Assembly: GCA_025997215.1 (NCBI GenBank)
Contig: BNUH01000109.1
Location: 1-8,651 of the forward strand
Direction of reading: 5' to 3'
Source of the DNA: Clostridia bacterium
GTDB taxonomy: Bacteria; Bacillota_A; Clostridia; Christensenellales; Aristaeellaceae
DNA length: 8,651 bases
This document shows, piece after piece, positions 1 to 5,484 of the stretch (position 1 is the first letter of the stretch; each line of letters begins with the position of its first letter). Under the pieces are notes generated by a model. The model saw only the letters and a list, made by a program, of their open reading frames with translations. It had not been told where the DNA came from and did not search any database. A program made the translations under genes and the position numbers.

Positions 1-1370
1 CTCAATACGATACGAAACTGAATATGACGATCGCATCAGGCACACTGCCGGACGCATTCAAGTGCAATTACATCCAGTTCCGCCAGCTGATGCAAGCGGG
101 ATTGCTGCTGGACATCACGGACGTGTACAACAACAGCACATCCCAGCGCATACGCGATTATGAATTGACGGATCCGGATACCATCAAGCTGACGACAGTC
201 GACGGGAAGATATACGGCGTTCCCAACTATTACTATGGCATCATAGACAATCCTAAGGATCTGTGGGTTCGCAAGGATTGGTATGAAGAGGAAGGTTCGC
301 CGGAACTGAAGACGGTCGCCCAGTTTGAAGAACTGGCCAAGACCTTCATCAGCAAGCATGGCGGATACGGTCTGGCTATCAGCAACACTCTGGAAGAGCT
401 GTTCATGACCGGCCCGATGTTCAATGTCTACCTGGGCAACCCTGCCAACAGCAACGGCCAGTATTTCTGGTACGAGGATGAAACAGGCCGCATCAAGGCT
501 GGCATCACCCACCCGGAGATGAAGCTTGCGCTCGAGACGTGGGTAAGGTGGTACCAGGATGGCATCATCAGCCCCGACTTCGCCAACTTTGATGCGAACC
601 GGATGAACGAGGACGTCGTTACCGGCAGAGCGGGATTCCAGCCGTATTATCAGTGGCAGGGATGGCTCAATGGGCCGAACCTGGTCGCCGCGCAAAGCAA
701 TAACGACGCCTACATGATCCCGCTGGCGTTCCCGACGGTGGATGGCTCGCAGGTTCTTGGGCAAGTTGGCTTCCCCAACGGCAACAACATCGTGGTCAGC
801 AAGGATTGCGCAAACCCAGCCGCAGTCATGAAGCTGCTCAGCTATGTCGACTACGTCATGTTCGATCCGAACACCGTTCTGACTGAAGAAGAATTCAAGG
901 GCTTCACGGACGGACAGCGCGAACATACGCCCGGCGCGTTTGAGATCATCGACCCGCTGGCTGACATGATCCAGTTCGAGCACGTACTGGCCGCCCTTAA
1001 GACTGGCGACACCAGCCAGCTCTTCACCGCGGGCATGAAGAAGAAGTACGGCGACTCCATCAACTGGCTGAACAACAAAGACACCGGCGGACTCGGCGCG
1101 TATCTGCAGCAAGGCTTTGACGGTTGCGCTTATGACAACAGCAAGTATCTGATCGATAACAACTTCCTCAAGAGGATCGACATGTGGGGTCCAGCGCCTG
1201 AGGCGTTTGACGAGACGGTCAACACGATTGACATCGCGCTCAACGGCATAGCGGAAATCATCATGGGATTGCAGCCGTTGGAATATTATGACACCATGAT
1301 AGCCGAATGGTACGCGGCTGGCGGACAGATTATGGAAGACGCCGTCAACGCGGAGTACGGCTCCAACTAA
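1..1370 (+). CDS. ABC transporter substrate-binding protein, LplA-like (5' truncated)
   Basis: Extracellular carbohydrate-binding component (family 1 type solute-binding lipoprotein) of an ABC importer. The reading frame is open to the left window edge: codons from position 3 read QYDTKLN before the first ATG at 24, so that ATG is internal. About 455 residues are visible, against roughly 520-560 usual for the LplA group; the missing part would hold the signal peptide and lipobox cysteine. The visible start (KLNMTIASGTLPDAF) matches the stretch near the N-lobe in this family where a 'low-resolution' ASG-LPD motif occurs. The protein is rich in Trp, Tyr, Asn and Asp, as expected of a sugar-binding cleft. 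It is followed by two permease genes of the LplB and YtcP families, which supports the assignment. The substrate cannot be read from the sequence; oligosaccharides such as aldouronates or similar are usual for this group. Confidence 0.9.
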   Translation, partial: QYDTKLNMTIASGTLPDAFKCNYIQFRQLMQAGLLLDITDVYNNSTSQRIRDYELTDPDTIKLTTVDGKIYGVPNYYYGIIDNPKDLWVRKDWYEEEGSPELKTVAQFEELAKTFISKHGGYGLAISNTLEELFMTGPMFNVYLGNPANSNGQYFWYEDETGRIKAGITHPEMKLALETWVRWYQDGIISPDFANFDANRMNEDVVTGRAGFQPYYQWQGWLNGPNLVAAQSNNDAYMIPLAFPTVDGSQVLGQVGFPNGNNIVVSKDCANPAAVMKLLSYVDYVMFDPNTVLTEEEFKGFTDGQREHTPGAFEIIDPLADMIQFEHVLAALKTGDTSQLFTAGMKKKYGDSINWLNNKDTGGLGAYLQQGFDGCAYDNSKYLIDNNFLKRIDMWGPAPEAFDETVNTIDIALNGIAEIIMGLQPLEYYDTMIAEWYAAGGQIMEDAVNAEYGSN

Positions 1371-1409
1371 ATCCAACCAACTCGGCTGAAGCTCAACAGA
1401 AATACTTTC

Positions 1410-1448
1410 GAAGGAAGCGGTGGCGCAACAGCCGCCACTGCTTCCTTC
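1410..1448 (+). promoter_or_regulatory. Strong intercistronic hairpin between binding protein and permease
   Basis: Positions 1410-1425 pair with 1433-1448 to give a 16-bp stem with one G-U pair (1419 with 1439) and a 7-base loop. No T-run follows; the next bases are GCAAACTGGGAGG, the ribosome binding site region of the permease. It is therefore more likely an mRNA 3'-end stabiliser or partial attenuator, which would let the binding protein be made in excess over the permeases, than a full intrinsic terminator. Hairpins in this position are well known in binding-protein-dependent operons; the role here is inferred. Confidence 0.7.
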
Positions 1449-1468
1449 CGCAAACTGGGAGGCGTGGC

Positions 1469-2362
1469 ATGGTCAAGCGATTCAAGAAAGACTGGCCCTT
1501 TCATTTATTGCTTATACCAGGGGTCATCTTAACGTTTATATTTTCATACATGCCGATGTATGGCTTGGTCATGGCCTTTCAGAATTACAATCCTGGTCTA
1601 GGTTTCTTCAGATCACCGTGGGTTGGTCTGGCGAATTTCCGATTGATATTCGCACAGACGCAGTTCAGGAGTACCATATACAATACAATATATATATCTA
1701 TATTTAAAATTATATTGGGGACGCTATCCTCCGTAGTTTTTGCGCTGCTGCTTAATGAAATCCGATTGACCGCGGCTAAGCGTGTGTTCCAAACAATAGT
1801 GTACATTCCCAACTTCATCTCATGGGTTATCATGGCGGGTATCTTGATCAACATCCTAGCAACAGACGGTTTGGTCAATATGGTGCTGGGCTTCTTCAGA
1901 ATTCCGCGCGTGCAGTTCATATCCAATAGAGGCGTGTTCCCTTGGACGTTGATCGTTACTGACATTTGGAAAACCTTTGGGTTTGGCACTGTGGTGTACT
2001 TAGCATCCATAACTTCAATCGACCCGGAACTGTACGAATCCGCCGTGATCGACGGCGCCGGCCGTTGGAAACAGACGCGTTATGTAACCATCCCGATGCT
2101 TTATTCGATTATAATATTGATGACAGTCCTTGCGCTGGGAAACGTGCTGAACGCAGGGTTTGACCAGGTTTACAACCTATACTCGCCAGTCGTTTATCCC
2201 ACAGGCGATATCATCGACACCTACGTCTACCGACTAGGCTTGCAGAACGGCAAGTACGCAATCGGCACGGCGGTAGGCTTGTTCAAGTCAGTTATTTCAT
2301 GTGTACTAATATCCGCGTCGCTGTACCTCGCGTACAAAGTGGCGAATTACCGCGTGTTTTAA
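1469..2362 (+). CDS. Sugar ABC transporter permease, LplB family
   Basis: Integral membrane subunit of the carbohydrate importer, 297 residues, normal for the family. The open frame begins upstream at 1307, but the ATG at 1469 is chosen because GGGAGG lies just before it (1457-1462) and the protein then starts MVKRFKKDWPFHLLLIPG, the typical LplB N-terminus of a short basic segment and first membrane helix. Several hydrophobic helices follow. The cytoplasmic EAA loop that docks on the ATPase is at residues 189-211, with the core ESAVIDGAGRW and ending in TIPML. It overlaps no neighbour; the second permease follows after 11 bases. Codons around 1670-1717 are unusually AT-rich compared with the rest of the operon. 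No ATPase gene is in the operon, as is common in this family, where a shared MsmX-type ATPase serves several importers. Confidence 0.93.
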   Translation: MVKRFKKDWPFHLLLIPGVILTFIFSYMPMYGLVMAFQNYNPGLGFFRSPWVGLANFRLIFAQTQFRSTIYNTIYISIFKIILGTLSSVVFALLLNEIRLTAAKRVFQTIVYIPNFISWVIMAGILINILATDGLVNMVLGFFRIPRVQFISNRGVFPWTLIVTDIWKTFGFGTVVYLASITSIDPELYESAVIDGAGRWKQTRYVTIPMLYSIIILMTVLALGNVLNAGFDQVYNLYSPVVYPTGDIIDTYVYRLGLQNGKYAIGTAVGLFKSVISCVLISASLYLAYKVANYRVF

Positions 2363-2373
2363 GGGGGATTCAC

Positions 2374-3261
2374 ATGAACCGCAGGACGACAGGTCAGAAG
2401 GTATTCGCCGTTTTCAACTATTTCTTCGTCACTTGCGTCTCCCTGACCTGTTTCCTCCCCTTGCTGAACACGCTGGCGATTTCGTTCAGCGCGCCGGCGT
2501 TTGTCTCGACGGGCACGGTTTACTTTGTTCCTAAAGGATTCACAACCATGGCGTACGAATTCGCCATGCAGAATGGCAAATTCCTGCGCGCATTCCAGGT
2601 ATCACTACTGCGCTGCGTGCTAGGTGTATCCCTTAACCTATTCATGATGGTTACAACCGCATACCCGTTATCCAAGAATCGCGAGCGCTTCGGCGCACGC
2701 CATATCTATATGGGTTTCTACGTAATAACGATGCTGTTCGGCGGCGGACTGATCCCCTATTACATCCTTGTCAACAAGCTCGGCCTCCTCAATAGTATCT
2801 GGTCGCTGGTGCTGCCGCTGTCCGTCCCGGTTTACTCCATGGTTATCCTGATGAACTTCATGCGCGGCCTGCCCCCTGAAATGGAGGAAGCGGCCATGAT
2901 CGATGGCGCGGGGAATTTCCGTGTCCTATTCAGCATCCTTCTGCCCGTGCTCAAGCCCGCGCTGGCGACGGTCGGTCTGTTCTCATTCGTCAGCCATTGG
3001 AACGATTGGTTCACCGGCGCGCTATTCATGCACGACCCCAAGAACTATCCCCTCCAAACCTACTTGCAAACCCTACTAACCAACTTCCGCGACATGCTTC
3101 GCCAATCCGGGTCCGATTATTACACTCTCCTCTCGCGCATGAATGAACAAACTGGCCGCGCCGCGCAGCTGTTTCTGGGATTGATACCGACGCTGATTGT
3201 TTATCCCTTTGTACAGAAACATTTTACGACAGGGTTGGTCATGGGGAGCGTTAAGGGGTAG
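2374..3261 (+). CDS. Carbohydrate ABC transporter permease, YtcP family
   Basis: Second membrane subunit of the importer, 295 residues, as expected for the family. The ATG at 2374 is used rather than an earlier in-frame start because AAGGGGG (2361-2367), overlapping the stop of the preceding gene, gives a good ribosome binding site with 6-base spacing, and MNRRTTGQKVFAVFNYFF is the usual N-terminus. Residues around 9-38 form the first membrane helix. The EAA loop lies at about residues 171-191, core EEAAMIDGAGNFRVLF then SILLP. The C-terminus ends TTGLVMGSVKG, a hallmark ending of this family. Together with the LplB-type subunit it forms the heterodimeric channel. Its stop codon overlaps the ribosome binding site of the next gene, so the two are probably translated in a coupled way. 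Confidence 0.94.
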   Translation: MNRRTTGQKVFAVFNYFFVTCVSLTCFLPLLNTLAISFSAPAFVSTGTVYFVPKGFTTMAYEFAMQNGKFLRAFQVSLLRCVLGVSLNLFMMVTTAYPLSKNRERFGARHIYMGFYVITMLFGGGLIPYYILVNKLGLLNSIWSLVLPLSVPVYSMVILMNFMRGLPPEMEEAAMIDGAGNFRVLFSILLPVLKPALATVGLFSFVSHWNDWFTGALFMHDPKNYPLQTYLQTLLTNFRDMLRQSGSDYYTLLSRMNEQTGRAAQLFLGLIPTLIVYPFVQKHFTTGLVMGSVKG

Positions 3262-3273
3262 GAGAAATTATAG

Positions 3274-4362
3274 ATGAACATCGTGAACTCAATGCTTAAC
3301 AATTTCTACTGGTCGGACATCGACTGGCAGTCGGAGCAATCTCCGCAGGAGAAATATCAGCAATTCATCCGTTGGGCAGGTCACGCTCGCGGGAAAAATC
3401 CAAACGCGTTTGACCAGGTCACTGAATGGATTCTGGACGACGCCGAGTGGACAGCCGATAAATTCGCGCAAAATAGGGACATCCTCATGAACGGCCTGAT
3501 TGCGCGGTTCAAGGATCAAACAATACAGCTTCGCGCCTGGCTGAAGGAACTCGAACCGCACGGCGTGGTGAACGAGGCGATTTGGGAACTGCTCGATAAA
3601 TTTGAAAGGCAACTCTCTGGCGATACGCTCTCGGAATTTCAAGAAGCAGTTACAGCGATGTTTTCTGATTTTTCGGTTATGCAGGATCGTGAAATTCGCA
3701 AACAGATTGCAGGAGAAAGGACAGGACCGGCAGGCGTTGATACCGTTAAACTTTGGGGATATATCAACGAATTGAAGGGTTGCGATGCGAGTGTCCAATG
3801 GGCACTATTCATGCCTCAAGTAGTCAAGCTGCAACAAAACGGCTTTGAGATGTCTAGCTTTGAACTGAAAAAGCTCCCTGCGATGCGGTTCATCGGGAAA
3901 GAAAGGTATGAAGGGAATACCGATGAGTGGCGGCATGAGATCGTGACCACACTCGACGGGATGACCGGAAACAAATCGGGTTTTGACTACGATATTTTGT
4001 TGGGGCACCATTATGGGTTGGGCGTGGACGTCGGGCAGTGGCACGGATTCTGGGGTCGGTTTATGAAAGCGGACACTCCTGTGCCGGAAGGTTTTGTATC
4101 GTTCGATTTCATACCTGAGAGCGATGGAAAGTCAGGTCTGCCATTCATGTCGCAATTTGCTTATGCGACATTTTCCGGTGATATGGCGGCAATCCACAGG
4201 ACCGAAGGTTATGATGTTGATGCGATGTATGATGTCACGCGCAACACCATGCTGGGAGCAAACATCCCAATCCCATATCCGCATAAATACTGGACAGCCG
4301 AGGTTTTCCTTGATGGGTGCAACAAATGGAGCACGGCGTACATGTTCAGCGCGGAAATTTGA
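3274..4362 (+). CDS. GyrI-like / effector-binding domain protein with unrecognised N-terminal half
   Basis: Protein of 362 residues, apparently soluble and cytoplasmic (no signal peptide or membrane helix). Residues about 195-362 look like the GyrI-like small-molecule-binding domain found in BmrR, Rob and SbmC: it opens FELKKLPAMRFIGKE (about 196-210), contains the core GFVSFDF and YATFSG, and ends with WTAEVFLDG, in which Glu343 matches the conserved acidic residue that contacts cationic ligands in this fold. Residues 1-190 are largely helical in composition and rich in Trp and acidic residues. I do not recognise them, and I see no helix-turn-helix, so a role as a classical DNA-binding regulator is not supported. 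The start at 3274 is set by AGGAG (3260-3264) with 9-base spacing, overlapping the stop of the permease gene. It could sense the imported ligand or a related metabolite, or bind or hydrolyse a small molecule. The domain call is moderate; the function is unknown. Confidence 0.75.
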   Translation: MNIVNSMLNNFYWSDIDWQSEQSPQEKYQQFIRWAGHARGKNPNAFDQVTEWILDDAEWTADKFAQNRDILMNGLIARFKDQTIQLRAWLKELEPHGVVNEAIWELLDKFERQLSGDTLSEFQEAVTAMFSDFSVMQDREIRKQIAGERTGPAGVDTVKLWGYINELKGCDASVQWALFMPQVVKLQQNGFEMSSFELKKLPAMRFIGKERYEGNTDEWRHEIVTTLDGMTGNKSGFDYDILLGHHYGLGVDVGQWHGFWGRFMKADTPVPEGFVSFDFIPESDGKSGLPFMSQFAYATFSGDMAAIHRTEGYDVDAMYDVTRNTMLGANIPIPYPHKYWTAEVFLDGCNKWSTAYMFSAEI

Positions 4363-4375
4363 GGAGGAACGAAAA

Positions 4376-4472
4376 ATGTCACAAAACCACATGTTTGGAT
4401 GTGCCTTTGCTTAATCAGTTCGATGCGTTGCAAAACTCGATGCTGAACGGTGCCGACAAAAGCAAGGATTAG
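4376..4472 (+). pseudogene. Small ORF with perfect SD; 12 codons, or 31 residues if a +1 frameshift is allowed
   Basis: AGGAGG at 4362-4367, overlapping the stop of the preceding gene, is followed after 8 bases by ATG at 4376. The frame reads MSQNHMFGCAFA and stops at TAA 4412-4414. If one base (T4412) is skipped, the frame continues AATCAGTTCGAT... as NQFDALQNSMLNGADKSKD and stops at TAG 4470-4472, giving a hydrophilic 31-residue peptide with one cysteine. The continuation has ordinary protein-like composition. The break may be a real frameshift, a sequencing error, or a programmed +1 shift at the stop codon (GCT TAA, comparable in principle to the RF2 gene). Alternatively only the 12-residue peptide is made, or nothing. 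I recognise no family. The ribosome binding site is the strongest evidence that something is translated. Confidence 0.45.
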
Positions 4473-4521
4473 CAAGGGTTTTGCGTGTGGATGTGTGCGG
4501 GTTCAAGTCCCGCTTTCGGCA
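4452..4521 (+). tRNA. tRNA-like 3' end (T-arm and acceptor strand), probably a remnant
   Basis: Positions 4497-4513 form a perfect T-arm: GCGGG, loop TTCAAGT, CCCGC. It is followed by TTTCGGC and the discriminator-like A at 4521, as in the 3' half of a tRNA; no CCA is encoded. The only possible 5' acceptor strand close by is GCCGACA at 4452, which pairs with TTTCGGC except at one position, but the 38 bases between it and the T-arm do not fold into a proper D-arm and anticodon arm, and no anticodon can be assigned. The acceptor sequence and T-arm resemble Leu or Thr isoacceptors of Firmicutes. It is best read as a degenerate or truncated tRNA, or as the tRNA-derived half of an old attachment site. 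No integrase is in the window. Confidence 0.4.
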
Positions 4522-4532
4522 CGAAATACGTT

Positions 4533-4555
4533 GGGGCGGATGATTTATCCGCCCC
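4533..4555. terminator. GC-rich hairpin between converging operons
   Basis: GGGGCGGAT (4533-4541) pairs perfectly with ATCCGCCCC (4547-4555) around a 5-base loop. It lies just after the tRNA-like stretch on the plus strand and just after the DUF1540 stop on the minus strand, exactly where transcription from both sides should end. The following T-runs are weak on both strands (GTTTG on plus; AACGTATTTCG on minus), so it may act as a bidirectional terminator of moderate strength. The position is the main argument. Confidence 0.65.
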
Positions 4556-4564
4556 GTTTGCCAA

Positions 4565-4735
4565 TTATTGCCTGTTGGAGTAGCTGCCGCACATGCTCTC
4601 GTCGGCCGCGCTGCCCTTATTCGAGTTGGGCATGGGATCCACGTGAATGGTGTCAAGCTCGCAATGGTTGTGCTCGTCGTGGTGCGCGCAACTGCATACG
4701 CCGCACGTTACGCCTGGGTTCGCTTTATGTGCCAT
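4565..4735 (-). CDS. DUF1540 domain mini-protein
   Basis: A 56-residue ORF read on the minus strand. It starts MAHKANPGVTCGVCSCAHHD and ends CGSYSNRQ. It carries the DUF1540 layout: V-x-C-x2-C-x-C near the N-terminus (Cys11, Cys14, Cys16), a Cys25 followed by an acidic-Thr-Ile-x-Val strand (ELDTIHVD), and a last Cys49 near the C-terminus. His18, His19, His22 and His24 add to the metal-ligand potential. DUF1540 proteins are short, common in Clostridia and sporeformers, and of unknown function; zinc or other metal binding is assumed from the cysteines. AGGAGG lies at 4747-4752 with an 11-base gap to the ATG, strong evidence for translation. It lies 83 bases downstream of the endonuclease-like gene on the same strand and could be in the same transcript or have its own promoter. 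Confidence 0.85.
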   Translation of the reverse strand: MAHKANPGVTCGVCSCAHHDEHNHCELDTIHVDPMPNSNKGSAADESMCGSYSNRQ

Positions 4736-4765
4736 GATAGTTTGCGCCTCCTAGCATATTCTGGC

Positions 4766-4784
4766 ATGAATCATATAGATTCAT
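4766..4784. repeat. 19-bp inverted repeat upstream of the DUF1540 gene
   Basis: ATGAATCATATAGATTCAT: two perfect 7-base arms around ATATA. It lies 30 bases before the DUF1540 start codon and 13 bases before its ribosome binding site, where an operator or a short leader hairpin would act. It is AT-rich with no T-run, so it is not a terminator. It resembles no regulator box that I can name with confidence. No convincing -35/-10 pair was found near it. Confidence 0.4.
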
Positions 4785-4818
4785 CGCTGTTATGGATTAT
4801 GTCCAGGATGTTCAGGCA

Positions 4819-5466
4819 TTATTCATAACACATATCCGTTATAGGGCAGTCAGCGCAAGCGGGCTTCTTGTGGCAGCGTTCCTTACCGTGAATAACTATC
4901 AGCGCATGGTAACGGTTATAAACGTCGGCGTTATCATGCTCAACCATGGCCAGATTCCGTTCAAACGATCCCTTTATCTCATCGTAATTATTCCCCGCGC
5001 CAAGCTGCAGCCGCTCGTTCAGCCGAACCGTGTACGCATCCACGACGAAAGTCGGCAATCCAAACGCATACAGCAGGATCGAATCCGCCGTTTCGCGGCC
5101 AATCCCGCGCGTGGCCAGCAATTCACGGCGCAGCTTCACCAGCGGTTCATGTTTAACGGTGTCAACATCATAGTTATACTGAGAATACCATTCTGTAACG
5201 GCTTTCAGGTATCGCACCTTTTGATTGAAGAATCCCGCCGGGCGGATCATGTCGATCAGGTCGTCATCGGCTGAATCCCGGATGAATGCTGGCGAAAGGC
5301 GGCCGCCGATGTTCGCTAACGCCTTGACCACATTCGACCAGGCGCAGTTCTGGGTCAGAACCGCACCGACCATCACTTCATACGGTGAATCGGCGGGCCA
5401 CCAATGAGGCTCGCCGTAATGATCCAGCAACCTATTATATAGCGATAACGTTTGCTGCGCATCCAT
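4819..5466 (-). CDS. Endonuclease III-like DNA glycosylase (HhH-GPD, 4Fe-4S)
   Basis: A 215-residue base-excision repair glycosylase of the HhH-GPD superfamily. The helix-hairpin-helix is at 117-135 (LLATRGIGRETADSILLYA) and the catalytic aspartate is Asp143 in VVDAYT. The C-terminal cluster cysteines are Cys198, Cys204, Cys207 and Cys213, spaced C-x5-C-x2-C-x5-C, one residue shorter at the first gap than the C-x6-C-x2-C-x5-C of classical Nth. Glu125 occupies the place of the Nth catalytic lysine (GIGRETAD instead of GVGRKTAN). Retaining Asp but losing Lys points to a monofunctional glycosylase without lyase activity, as in the MagIII 3-methyladenine glycosylase group; substrate is inferred. 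No clear SD precedes ATG 5466, but the gene begins only 18 bases after the feoB stop, suggesting read-through from the feo transcript. The iron-sulfur cluster would need iron, but a functional link to feo is speculative. Confidence 0.9.
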   Translation of the reverse strand: MDAQQTLSLYNRLLDHYGEPHWWPADSPYEVMVGAVLTQNCAWSNVVKALANIGGRLSPAFIRDSADDDLIDMIRPAGFFNQKVRYLKAVTEWYSQYNYDVDTVKHEPLVKLRRELLATRGIGRETADSILLYAFGLPTFVVDAYTVRLNERLQLGAGNNYDEIKGSFERNLAMVEHDNADVYNRYHALIVIHGKERCHKKPACADCPITDMCYE

Positions 5467-5484
5467 TATCGAAACTATATCACA

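Noticed and set aside
36..1376. Long minus-strand ORF of 446 codons opposite the binding protein
   Set aside because: The plus frame has clear family sequence; the minus frame has no recognisable domain and is a codon-bias shadow of a GC-balanced gene.
1307..1468. Extended N-terminus of the first permease from an upstream ATG
   Set aside because: It would overlap the binding-protein gene and run through the hairpin; the SD and family N-terminus point to 1469.
4452..4521. A complete, functional tRNA gene
   Set aside because: No D-arm or anticodon arm can be drawn between the proposed acceptor strand and the T-arm, and the acceptor pairing has a mismatch.
4568..5274. Plus-strand ORFs across the DUF1540 and glycosylase genes
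   Set aside because: Both genes on the minus strand have family motifs, and the DUF1540 gene also has a strong SD; the plus ORFs show neither.
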